NCBI GenBank assembly: GCA_900544065.1
Contig: UQTR01000043.1
Coordinates: forward strand, 1-16,021
Source: an uncultured Collinsella sp.
GTDB taxonomy: Bacteria > Actinomycetota > Coriobacteriia > Coriobacteriales > Coriobacteriaceae
Direction: 5' to 3'
Length of the DNA stretch: 16,021 bases
The notes below the pieces were generated by a model. That model worked only from the letters and a program-made list of their open reading frames with translations. It was not told where the DNA came from and made no database searches. Of the stretch, positions 1 through 6,249 are shown one piece after another. Position numbers and translations under genes: made by a program. Each line of letters begins with the position of its first letter. The stretch's first letter is position 1.

Positions 1-2
1 GG

Positions 3-36
3 GTCTCGTGGGCTCGGAGATGTGTATAAGAGACAG
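3..36. other. Illumina Nextera adapter (sequencing artefact)
   Basis: These 34 bases match the Nextera read-2 transposase adapter. Bases 18-36 are the 19-base Tn5 mosaic end, AGATGTGTATAAGAGACAG. This is library sequence left on a contig end, not genome. It creates a false reading frame whose translation contains the well-known adapter peptide MCIRDS. Bases 1-2 are probably also non-genomic. Any annotation that starts before base 37 should be discarded. Confidence 0.97.
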
Positions 37-195
37 CTCAAGCGCTCGCTCGTCCAAGATTTCGACACTCCGGTCGTCACACGAACCTCGCACGATCGCA
101 TTTTGTTTGACGTCCGTACGCTCGTGGGCGACCGCGATATCGAGACAGCGGCATCGACGCTCATTGCGTGCGTTAAGAAGGCGATTGCTCGATGA
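37..195 (+). CDS. selA: L-seryl-tRNA(Sec) selenium transferase, C-terminal end (partial)
   Basis: SelA is a PLP enzyme that converts seryl-tRNA(Sec) to selenocysteinyl-tRNA(Sec) using selenophosphate. Only the last 52 codons are present; the 5' part is cut off by the contig end. No start codon lies in the window. In the frame ending at TGA 193-195 the translation contains PVVTRTSHDRILFDVRTL, which matches the usual SelA C-terminal pattern of a P-V-x-R stretch followed by a D-x-R-T-L strand. A helical tail ending in VKKAIAR follows. The stop overlaps the selB start (ATGA, 192-195), so the two are translationally coupled. It is the only gene here ending in TGA. Identity rests on this short motif plus the selB and selC neighbours. 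Confidence 0.88.
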   Translation, partial: LKRSLVQDFDTPVVTRTSHDRILFDVRTLVGDRDIETAASTLIACVKKAIAR

Positions 196-2159
196 GTGAG
201 GTTCAGGCGCTGGTGGAGTGTCCCGTTATCGTTGGCACGGCGGGTCACGTCGACCACGGTAAGTCGGCACTGATCGAGGCGCTGACCGGCAAGAACCCCG
301 ATCGCCTGGAGGTCGAGCGTCGCCGGGGCATGACGGTGGAGCTGGGCTTTGGCGAACTGGCACTGCCGAGCGGCAAGATCGTTGGCCTTGTCGACGTGCC
401 GGGCCACGCGCATTACCTGCGCGCTATGGTACAGGGTGCGACAGGCATCGACGTTGCCGTGCTGGTGGTTTCGGCCGTTGAGGGCGTGATGCCGCAGACT
501 CGCGAGCACGTGCATGTGCTGGAGCTGCTGGGCGTTACGCATATGGTGGTCGCGCTGACCATGTGCGACCTGGCCGATGCCGAGATGTTCGAGCTTGCCG
601 AGCTCGATGTCGATGACTTTTTGTCGGGTACCGTGTTTGCGGGTGCGTCGATTGTGCCCGTGTCGTCCAAGACCGGCGCGGGAATCGACGGGCTGCTTGC
701 GGTGCTCGACGAGCAGGTAAGTGCCTGCTGGGATGCCTGCCGCGACCGTGCCGAGCGCACCGATGCCGCGCCGCGCCTGCCGATTGACCGCTGCTTTACG
801 ATTAAGGGCGTCGGCACTGTCGTAACGGGAACGCTGCACGATGCGCCGGTTGCGGTGGGCGACGAGCTGATGGCTTTGCCGTCGCGTACGGTCTGTCGCG
901 TGCGCGGGATTCAGGTGCATGGCGATACGCCGCGCGCGCTGCCTGGTCAGCGTGTGGCGCTCAACCTAGTTGGTGACGGTGTCGCGGCGCTTGACCGTGG
1001 CGAGATGCTGGGCGTGGCGGACCGCTTTGGCCAGACGTTGCGCTTTATGATGACGTTCACCTACCTGGGCCGCGAGGGCACCAAGCCGCGCGTGCTCGAG
1101 TCGGGCGCGCGTGTGCATGTGATGGCGGGTACAGCCGAGGTTGTCGGCCGCATCATGCTTTTGGAGGGTGAGGCCCCCATTGCGGTGGGCGAGACCCGTA
1201 CCGTGCAGGTGCGCTTGGAGGAGCCGCTGCCGCTGCGAGCCGGAGACCATGCTGTGGTGCTGTCGTATTCGCCCGTCATGCTCATTGGCGGCGGGCGCGT
1301 GCTGCTTTCGCGCTGCCGTCGCTCGCGCGAGCTTTCTGCCGGCGAGCGCGCACTGTTTGCGGCGCTTGAGTCCGGCGATACCGCGGGCGGTGTGGGCGCT
1401 TGGCTGGCGCTGCAGATGCTGCCGGTTACGGCGGTTGATGTTGCCGACGCTTTGGATCTTGGTGTCGGCGAGGCCGATGCCGCACTGCGCGGATTGGTGG
1501 CGCAGGGCTCTGTTCGCAAGCTTGCTGTGGGTGATGCGGACTACTTGGCGGACGCCGTGGTGCTCGACGCTGCGATGGATGCACTGGCGGCGACCCTGTC
1601 AGCCATGCACGCGGCGGCCCCCAAGGAAACGGGCTTTACGCCCGGCGCCGTTGCCCATGCTGCGTGGCCTGCCGCTGATGATGGCGTTGCCGCGGCTCTG
1701 ATTGCCGAGGGCTGCTCGCGTGGCGTGTGTGCCGCCGAGGGTGCCGAGGTATTCGACCCGCACTCCGCTGCCGCCGCGGCGCGTGTGGTGCGCGAGGCCT
1801 GCGAACGTATCGTTGCCTTGCTGGACGAAGCCGGCCTCGATGCACCGATATTGCCCGAGGTGGGCGAGCAGTTGCAGCTCGATCGCGACACCATGACGCG
1901 TGCCCTGCGCGAGCTCTCGCTCAATCGCTCGATCGTTAAGGTCGAGCGCGACGTTGCCCTGTCCGCTGCCGCTGAGGCCCATGCGCGCGAGCTTGTTGCC
2001 GCCGCCATTGAGGCAGCCGGCGGTGCTGCCACCACGAGCGTACTGCGCGAGGCCCTGGGTGTGTCGCGCAAACGTGCCATCAGCATCTTGGAGCACCTGG
2101 ATGCCGTGCGCTTTACGGTGCTCGACAAGGACGCCGGCGGCCTGAGGTCCCTGCGCTAG
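192..2159 (+). CDS. selB: Selenocysteine-specific translation elongation factor SelB
   Basis: SelB is a GTPase that carries Sec-tRNA(Sec) to the ribosome and binds the SECIS hairpin of selenoprotein mRNAs. The protein has 655 residues (E. coli SelB has 614). Visible motifs are the G1 loop GHVDHGKS (18-25), the switch region RGMTVELGF (45-53, like RGITIDLGY of SelB) and G3 DVPGH (68-72). The G4 position reads TMCD (123-126) instead of the usual [NT]KxD. EF-Tu-like beta-barrel domains follow. The C-terminus carries winged-helix repeats, and the last has the SelB-typical RNA-binding pattern LREALGVSRKRAISILEHLD. The start codon ATG overlaps the selA stop. The tRNA it uses is encoded 36 bases downstream. 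The stop is TAG. Confidence 0.97.
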   Translation: MSEVQALVECPVIVGTAGHVDHGKSALIEALTGKNPDRLEVERRRGMTVELGFGELALPSGKIVGLVDVPGHAHYLRAMVQGATGIDVAVLVVSAVEGVMPQTREHVHVLELLGVTHMVVALTMCDLADAEMFELAELDVDDFLSGTVFAGASIVPVSSKTGAGIDGLLAVLDEQVSACWDACRDRAERTDAAPRLPIDRCFTIKGVGTVVTGTLHDAPVAVGDELMALPSRTVCRVRGIQVHGDTPRALPGQRVALNLVGDGVAALDRGEMLGVADRFGQTLRFMMTFTYLGREGTKPRVLESGARVHVMAGTAEVVGRIMLLEGEAPIAVGETRTVQVRLEEPLPLRAGDHAVVLSYSPVMLIGGGRVLLSRCRRSRELSAGERALFAALESGDTAGGVGAWLALQMLPVTAVDVADALDLGVGEADAALRGLVAQGSVRKLAVGDADYLADAVVLDAAMDALAATLSAMHAAAPKETGFTPGAVAHAAWPAADDGVAAALIAEGCSRGVCAAEGAEVFDPHSAAAAARVVREACERIVALLDEAGLDAPILPEVGEQLQLDRDTMTRALRELSLNRSIVKVERDVALSAAAEAHARELVAAAIEAAGGAATTSVLREALGVSRKRAISILEHLDAVRFTVLDKDAGGLRSLR

Positions 2160-2174
2160 ATTGGCTGCTCGGTT

Positions 2175-2183
2175 TGGTAAAAT
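2175..2183 (+). promoter_or_regulatory. Extended -10 promoter for selC
   Basis: TGGTAAAAT fits an extended -10 element (TG-N-TAnnnT). Transcription would begin near 2190, six bases before the mature 5' end of tRNA-Sec. I see no good -35 hexamer at the usual distance. Together with the terminator downstream of selC, this suggests the tRNA is an independent transcription unit. Confidence 0.5.
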
Positions 2184-2195
2184 ACCGCCGCACTT

Positions 2196-2292
2196 GGGAA
2201 CGGATGGGCTCCGGTGGGCTCCGCGGTCCTCAAAACCGTTGCGAGGCGTGCAAAACGTCTTGGATGTGTTCGATTCACATACGTTCCCGCCA
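2196..2292 (+). tRNA. selC: tRNA-Sec (anticodon TCA)
   Basis: This is the selenocysteine tRNA that reads UGA. It folds in the bacterial tRNA-Sec layout. The acceptor is GGGAACG/CGTTCCC (2196-2202 with 2282-2288). The six-pair D stem is 2206-2211 with 2216-2221 around a four-base loop CGGT. The anticodon stem is GCGGT/ACCGT with loop CCTCAAA and anticodon TCA at 2230-2232. A long variable arm has a seven-pair stem (2243-2249 with 2255-2261). The T arm is ATGTG-TTCGATT-CACAT (2264-2280). G2289 is the discriminator, and CCA (2290-2292) is encoded. The eighth acceptor pair expected for this tRNA would be G2203 with A2281, a mismatch. It sits directly after selB. Confidence 0.97.
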
Positions 2293-2300
2293 TACGCTAC

Positions 2301-2356
2301 CAGCGCTTTTGTGCTCGCGGTCTTGCTGCGTGCCGCAAAGGCGCTGTTTTGTTTTT
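2301..2356 (+). terminator. Rho-independent terminator of selC
   Basis: CAGCGCTTTTG (2301-2311) pairs with CAAAGGCGCTG (2336-2346). There is one G-T pair, and two more pairs extend the stem inward. TTTTGTTTTT follows at 2347-2356. The position, nine bases after the CCA end of tRNA-Sec, fits the 3' end of the tRNA transcript. mobA must therefore have its own promoter in 2357-2447, which I cannot define, or be reached by read-through. Confidence 0.85.
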
Positions 2357-2447
2357 GCATGGGTTTGCCGTGCCGCCCGCTTTATCGGCGACGGTATTTG
2401 GCTTCGTGTGCTGGGTTTTAAGCATGCCGATGGGGGTGGTTTGCCGT

Positions 2448-3080
2448 ATGACTACCGTAAGACGGTCCGATCTTTCTTGTGTCGTCCAGGCGGGCGGGTT
2501 GTCGTCGCGCATGGGCTGCGATAAGGCACGGATGTCGTTTTGCGGCGAGCCGCTCATCGAGCGCGTGCTGGGTCGGCTGGCTCAGGTTGCCGGCGAGCTG
2601 GTTGTGACGACGTCGCGCCCTTGCGAGCTTGCCTACCTTGAGGAGCTTATGTTTGATGGCCTGCGACCCCGCGTGGTGATGGACGTCGACGGTCCCGCCG
2701 GTGCCATGCGCGGCATCGCGAGCTCGTTGGCCGCGGCTCGATTGCCGCTCGTGGCGATCGTCGCCTGCGATATGCCGTTTGTCTCGTCGGAACTCATTGG
2801 CGCGCTTGCCGATCGTGTTGAGGCCGAGGCGCTTGACGTGTGCGTGCCGCGCGAGGAGCGGGGGATTGAGCCGCTTTGCGCTGTCTGGCGCCGTGACGCG
2901 TGCGCGCCGGTTGCCCAAGAGTTGCTCGCCTGCGACCGCCAACGCATTCGCTGCCTGATCAATCGCGTTCAGGCCGGTTATATGGATGAGCCGCAGATCG
3001 TTAAGGCCGCCGGCTCCACGCTCTGCTTCGAGAACGTCAATACACCCGAGGAGTTTGCGGCAGCCGAGCTGCTCGCCTAG
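2448..3080 (+). CDS. mobA: Molybdenum cofactor guanylyltransferase MobA
   Basis: MobA transfers GMP from GTP to molybdopterin, giving the guanine dinucleotide cofactor used by DMSO-reductase-family enzymes such as formate dehydrogenase. The protein has about 210 residues, near the usual 190-200. The N-terminal nucleotide loop reads QAGGLSSRMGCDKA, the family pattern AGGxSxRMGxDK. A D-V-x-G-P-x-G-A-M-x-G-I stretch and ACDMPFVS follow, and NVNTPEEF lies near the C-terminus. I chose ATG 2448 because GGGGGTGG (2431-2438) lies nine bases upstream. ATG 2424 and 2430 are in-frame alternatives. A longer frame opening at 2214 runs through selC and is not credible. The position beside sel genes suggests a job in maturing a Sec-containing Mo enzyme (inference). 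The stop is TAG. Confidence 0.9.
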   Translation: MTTVRRSDLSCVVQAGGLSSRMGCDKARMSFCGEPLIERVLGRLAQVAGELVVTTSRPCELAYLEELMFDGLRPRVVMDVDGPAGAMRGIASSLAAARLPLVAIVACDMPFVSSELIGALADRVEAEALDVCVPREERGIEPLCAVWRRDACAPVAQELLACDRQRIRCLINRVQAGYMDEPQIVKAAGSTLCFENVNTPEEFAAAELLA

Positions 3081-3095
3081 ACGATGGGAGATGCC

Positions 3096-3491
3096 ATGTC
3101 TCACGATATTTGCCCCGACACGGGAGAGCCTTGCACTTGCGACGGGTCCGAACCCTCTACCTGCGGTTGCGGTGGCTGTGGGCATACCGCGGAAGAGGAA
3201 GCGGCCGCCGCGGCGTATCGTGAGGCACACCGCGGCGACCCGTCCGGTGATGCCCTCGACCACGAACGCAAGATCATCGTGTCGTTCGACAGCACCTTCG
3301 ATGTGATGGAATGCGAGCAGCTGTGCCTGGATGCCGGCGTGCCCGGGCGCATTATGCCTTTGCCCGGCTCCATTACCGCCGGTTGCGGGCTGTGCTGGGC
3401 CATGCCGTTCTCGGGCGATGCGCTCGCCGCCTTCCGTGCTGCCACCGAAGGCCGCATAACCCCCGCCGATTACCATCAGCTCGTCCCCTAG
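3096..3491 (+). CDS. Cys-rich DUF3343 protein (putative Se/S carrier-like)
   Basis: This protein has 131 residues in two parts. Residues 1-30 are very rich in cysteine (C6, C13, C15, C23, C25, C28, then H30) in short C-x-C and C-x-x-C spacings, which looks metal- or chalcogen-binding. After an alanine-rich linker, residues 58-115 resemble DUF3343, a small family described as putative Se/S carrier proteins. The shared features are the strand KIIVSFDSTFD, then E-x-x-C-x-x-x-G-V-P-G-R-I-M-P-L-P and the signature SITAGCGLCW with C97 and C100. GGGAG at 3086-3090 is five bases before ATG 3096, so I prefer it to ATG 3084. It follows mobA by 15 bases, so the two are probably co-transcribed. Family assignment is moderately sure; a role in selenium or sulfur handling is inferred from context. 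Confidence 0.75.
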   Translation: MSHDICPDTGEPCTCDGSEPSTCGCGGCGHTAEEEAAAAAYREAHRGDPSGDALDHERKIIVSFDSTFDVMECEQLCLDAGVPGRIMPLPGSITAGCGLCWAMPFSGDALAAFRAATEGRITPADYHQLVP

Positions 3492-3499
3492 CCGTCAGC

Positions 3500-3534
3500 A
3501 CCACCACAAAGGCGCCTGTCCCCAATGTGGTGGT
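3500..3534. repeat. Small inverted repeat with a CCTGTCCCC loop
   Basis: ACCACCACA (3500-3508) is perfectly complementary to TGTGGTGGT (3526-3534), with a 17-base loop that contains CCTGTCCCC. It starts nine bases after the DUF3343 gene stop. Only a weak TTT follows, so it is not a clear terminator. The loop motif recurs in the larger repeat at 12936-13016, so it may be a member of a dispersed hairpin family. Confidence 0.6.
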
Positions 3535-3664
3535 TTGGAACACGTGGACGAAACAGGTTTGAAACACGGGTTTTGCACGTCAGGCACTCAAAAACGCCTC
3601 TACCTGCATCGTAATCAAAACGAAACATCTGCTCGTCTGCTTATGCGAAACTTTCCCGCAACAG

Positions 3665-3675
3665 TGCGATATTAT
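3665..3675 (+). promoter_or_regulatory. Possible gdhA promoter (-10)
   Basis: TGCGATATTAT contains the -10-like hexamer TATTAT (3670-3675) with an upstream TG. No convincing -35 is visible. Transcription would begin near 3682, giving a leader of about 67 bases. This is the most AT-rich stretch of the gap between the DUF3343 gene and gdhA. The rest of the gap (3535-3664) shows no gene I can support. Confidence 0.4.
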
Positions 3676-3691
3676 CCATACTCGATAAAGT

Positions 3692-3725
3692 TCGCGGCGC
3701 ATAGGGTGCCGCGACCAACATTTTT
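3692..3725 (+). promoter_or_regulatory. Hairpin in the gdhA leader, with downstream T run
   Basis: A nine-pair stem (3692-3700 with 3706-3714, one G-T pair) closes a five-base loop. After a short gap, TTTTT follows at 3721-3725. It lies between the likely promoter and the gdhA ribosome binding site (GGAGGAA, 3740-3746). It could stabilise the mRNA 5' end or act as a weak attenuator. The six bases between stem and T run argue against an efficient terminator. Confidence 0.45.
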
Positions 3726-3748
3726 CGTTTCCCATCATTGGAGGAAGC

Positions 3749-5104
3749 ATGAGCTACACGCAGAAAGTTCTCGACGAGCTCAAGGCCCGCTATCCCGAGC
3801 AGCCTGAGTTCATCCAGGCCGCGACCGAGATCCTCGGCACCATCCAGCCGGCGCTCGACGCCCATCCCGAGTACGAGGAGGCCGCCCTGCTTGAGCGCCT
3901 CGTCGAGCCCGAGCGCATCGTTATGTTCCGTGTCCCCTGGGTCGATGACCAGGGCAAGGTCCAGGTCAACCGCGGCTATCGTGTCGAGTTCAACTCTGCC
4001 ATTGGACCCTACAAGGGCGGTCTGCGCTTTAACCCGACGGTCACCCTGGGTATGCTCAAGTTCCTGGGCTTGGAGCAGATCCTCAAGAACAGCCTGACCA
4101 CCCTTCCCATGGGCGGCGGCAAGGGCGGCTCCGACTTTGACCCCAAGGGCAAGTCCAACAACGAGATCATGCACTTCTGCCAGTCCTTCATGACCGAGCT
4201 CTTTCGCCACATTGGCCCCAACACCGACGTTCCCGCCGGCGACCTGGGCGTTGGCGGCCGAGAGGTTGCCTACATGTTCGGTCAGTACAAGCGCCTGACC
4301 AACGAGTGGACCGGCGTCCTCACCGGCAAGGGTCTCTCCTTTGGCGGCTCGCTTGCCCGTACCGAGGCCACCGGCTACGGTCTGGTCTACTTTGTGGACG
4401 AGTACCTCAAGAGCCGCGGCGAGTCCTTCGAGGGCAAGAACGTCGTCGTTCACGGCTCCGGTAACGTCGCTATCTACGCGGTCCAGAAGGTCGCCCAGCT
4501 CGGCGGCAAGGTCCTGGCTTGCTCCGACACCCACGGCTGGGTCGAGGATCCCGACGGCATCGACTACACCGTGCTCGAGCATGTCTACAACAAGAAGCGC
4601 TCCGGCCACGACAAGGGCGTCACGCTCGCTATGTACGTTGACGAGAAGCCCAATGCCACGTGGCACGAGGGCGACGGCCGCGGCGTGTGGCAGCTTCCCT
4701 GCGACATCGCGCTGCCCTGCGCTCGCGAGAACACGCTGCTGCTCGAGGACGCCCAGGCGCTCGTCGCCAACGGCTGCAAGGTGGTCGGCGAGGGCGCGAA
4801 CATGCCCACGACCATCGAGGCCACGACCTACTTCCAGGAGAACGGCGTCGCCTTTATGCCCGGTAAGGCTGCCAACGCCGGCGGCGTGCTCGTGTCCGGC
4901 CTGGAGATGAGCCAGAACGCCGAGCACCTGTCCTGGACCTTCGAGGAGGTCGACGGCAAGCTCGAGCAGCTCATGCGCGGCATGTTCCACAACGTGGACG
5001 ACACCGCCAAGGAGTACGGCGAGGAGGGCAACTTCGTCATGGGCGCCAACATCGCCGGCTTCCTGAAGGTCGCCGACGCCATGCTCGCCCAGGGCGTCTG
5101 CTAA
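3749..5104 (+). CDS. gdhA: Glutamate dehydrogenase, hexameric NADP-type
   Basis: The enzyme interconverts 2-oxoglutarate plus ammonia and glutamate, the main cytosolic ammonia assimilation step when ammonia is plentiful. Its 451 residues are typical of the small hexameric class. The substrate site is intact: K89 in GPYKGGLRF, K113, K125 in LPMGGGKGGSDFDPKGKS and the catalytic D165 in PAGDLGVGGRE. A Rossmann domain starts near residue 230, with GSGNVA at 236-241. GEGANMPTT and the C-terminal NAGGVLVSGLEMSQN helix region also match the family. A strong Shine-Dalgarno (GGAGGAA, 3740-3746) supports ATG 3749. Codon use is strongly biased to C-ending codons, as in highly expressed genes. NADP preference is inferred from overall similarity to bacterial GdhA. 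It is a single-gene unit ending in a terminator; the stop is TAA. Confidence 0.97.
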   Translation: MSYTQKVLDELKARYPEQPEFIQAATEILGTIQPALDAHPEYEEAALLERLVEPERIVMFRVPWVDDQGKVQVNRGYRVEFNSAIGPYKGGLRFNPTVTLGMLKFLGLEQILKNSLTTLPMGGGKGGSDFDPKGKSNNEIMHFCQSFMTELFRHIGPNTDVPAGDLGVGGREVAYMFGQYKRLTNEWTGVLTGKGLSFGGSLARTEATGYGLVYFVDEYLKSRGESFEGKNVVVHGSGNVAIYAVQKVAQLGGKVLACSDTHGWVEDPDGIDYTVLEHVYNKKRSGHDKGVTLAMYVDEKPNATWHEGDGRGVWQLPCDIALPCARENTLLLEDAQALVANGCKVVGEGANMPTTIEATTYFQENGVAFMPGKAANAGGVLVSGLEMSQNAEHLSWTFEEVDGKLEQLMRGMFHNVDDTAKEYGEEGNFVMGANIAGFLKVADAMLAQGVC

Positions 5105-5129
5105 ATCTTCGCTCGACATAGCATGCGAT

Positions 5130-5165
5130 AAGGCTCCCAGCCATTCCGGCTGGGAGCCTTTTCTA
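5130..5165 (+). terminator. Rho-independent terminator of gdhA
   Basis: AAGGCTCCCAGCC (5130-5142) and GGCTGGGAGCCTT (5148-5160) form a perfect 13-pair stem around ATTCC. The T-rich tail TTTTCT runs on from the stem's 3' arm. It starts 26 bases after the gdhA stop and separates gdhA from the hydroxylase operon. Confidence 0.95.
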
Positions 5166-5180
5166 TCCCGGAGGACTCCT

Positions 5181-5255
5181 CATAACTTGCGGTGATATAC
5201 GGACTGTTTTGCGTTCCAGAACGGCTAATCAGTCCGTATATCACTGCAAGTTATG
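5181..5255. repeat. 75-base near-perfect inverted repeat
   Basis: The arms 5181-5206 and 5230-5255 are 26 bases each and complementary at 25 positions; the odd position is G5191. The 23-base centre contains a further small hairpin, CGTTC-CA-GAACG (5212-5223). It lies between the gdhA terminator and the hydroxylase promoter and has no T run, so it is not an ordinary terminator. A miniature mobile or REP-like element is the likeliest class (inference). No second copy is present in this window. Confidence 0.85.
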
Positions 5256-5301
5256 GATGGGTGGGTGGATTTTGTCCTAAAACGGTGTGCGGCTCCTCGT
5301 T

Positions 5302-5310
5302 TGGTACACT
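5302..5310 (+). promoter_or_regulatory. Extended -10 promoter of the hydroxylase operon
   Basis: TGGTACACT is a TG-N-TAnnnT element preceded by TT, as in the selC promoter (TTTGGTA in both). Transcription would begin near 5317, about 18 bases before ATG 5335. No clear -35 is visible. The region 5304-5319 is imperfectly palindromic (GTAC at both ends) and could be an operator, but this is weak. Confidence 0.45.
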
Positions 5311-5334
5311 TAAAAGTACTGGACAAGTGAAGAG

Positions 5335-6249
5335 ATGGGGGAGAACGTGCTCAAGTTCGGTACCTACGTCCGTGTTGGAAACGCGGCCGAAGCCTATGAG
5401 CTCTTGCAGAAGAACCGTAACAACAAGATTGTGGGCGGCGGCATCTGGATGCGCCTGGGTTCGCGTCGCGTGGCGACGGCGATTGACCTTTCGGCCTGCG
5501 GACTCGATCAGATCGAGGAGACCGAGACCGAGTTTCGCATCGGTGCCATGTGCACCCTGCGCCAGCTCGAGCGTCATGCCGGGCTCAACGCGCTTGTCAA
5601 CAATGTCTTTGAGTTCGCCGTCCACGACATCGTGGGCGTGCAGCTGCGCAACACCGCCACGGTGGGCGGCAGCATCTACGGCCGCTTTGGCTTCTCGGAC
5701 GTGCTCTCGGCTTTCCTGGCGCTCGATTCCTATGTTGAGCTGACGGGGGCAGGCCGCGTGCCGCTCGCCGAGTTCGTGAACATGGGTTACGTGCGCGACG
5801 TGATCGAGCACATCGTAGTCGTTAAGCACGATTACCGTGCAAGCTACGAGGCCGTGCGCAAGGCCGCGACCGACTTCCCCTCCTTAAACGTCACTGCCGC
5901 CTGGTGGGACAACAGCTGGCATGTCACCGTGGGCGCCCGCCCGCTGCGCGCGACCTTGCTGCAGGGCGAGGCATGTGGCCTGGTGAGCGAGCAGCCTTCC
6001 GAGGACGAGCTACGCACACTGGCCGTATCCGTGCGTGCCCTGAGCTACGGCACCAACCTGTGGGGCTCGGCAGACTACCGCCGCCGTATCTCGGCCCCGT
6101 TGGCGATTCAGGCCGTGCGCCGCGCCGCCGGCATCGAGCTTTCGGCCGCGCTTGCCCGCGAGCTCGAGACCGTGCAGGTCCCCAAGTTTGCCACGGACGA
6201 GTATTCCTGCCGCCGCGTGCCCGGCGTCGATTCTAGCGAGGTGCGCTAA
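5335..6249 (+). CDS. Molybdenum hydroxylase FAD-binding subunit (XdhB/YgfM-like)
   Basis: This is the flavoprotein subunit of a xanthine-dehydrogenase-family enzyme. It passes electrons from the [2Fe-2S] clusters to FAD and an acceptor. The 304 residues match the family size. The first FAD motif is KIVGGGIWMRLG (near residues 31-42). The second is LRNTATVGGSIYGRFGFSD (near 103-121), equivalent to RNxATxGGN...D. A C-terminal domain contains GSADYRRRISAPLA. ATG 5335 is used here. An in-frame GTG at 5347 sits behind GGGGGAG (5337-5343) and is a real alternative. Its stop TAA shares one base with the start of the next gene, so the two are coupled. No accessory gene (such as xdhC) accompanies the pair in the window. 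Substrate cannot be told from this subunit. Confidence 0.9.
   Translation: MGENVLKFGTYVRVGNAAEAYELLQKNRNNKIVGGGIWMRLGSRRVATAIDLSACGLDQIEETETEFRIGAMCTLRQLERHAGLNALVNNVFEFAVHDIVGVQLRNTATVGGSIYGRFGFSDVLSAFLALDSYVELTGAGRVPLAEFVNMGYVRDVIEHIVVVKHDYRASYEAVRKAATDFPSLNVTAAWWDNSWHVTVGARPLRATLLQGEACGLVSEQPSEDELRTLAVSVRALSYGTNLWGSADYRRRISAPLAIQAVRRAAGIELSAALARELETVQVPKFATDEYSCRRVPGVDSSEVR

Noticed and set aside
8..199. 63-residue frame beginning MGSEMCIRDSS
   Set aside because: It starts inside the Nextera adapter and is out of frame with the selA remnant, so it is an artefact.
2214..2447. N-terminal extension of mobA to give 288 residues
   Set aside because: The extension runs through tRNA-Sec and its terminator and has no MobA similarity; the family begins near ATG 2448.
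3535..3807. 90-residue frame upstream of gdhA
   Set aside because: It overlaps the gdhA start, leader hairpin and Shine-Dalgarno, has no family resemblance and no ribosome binding site.
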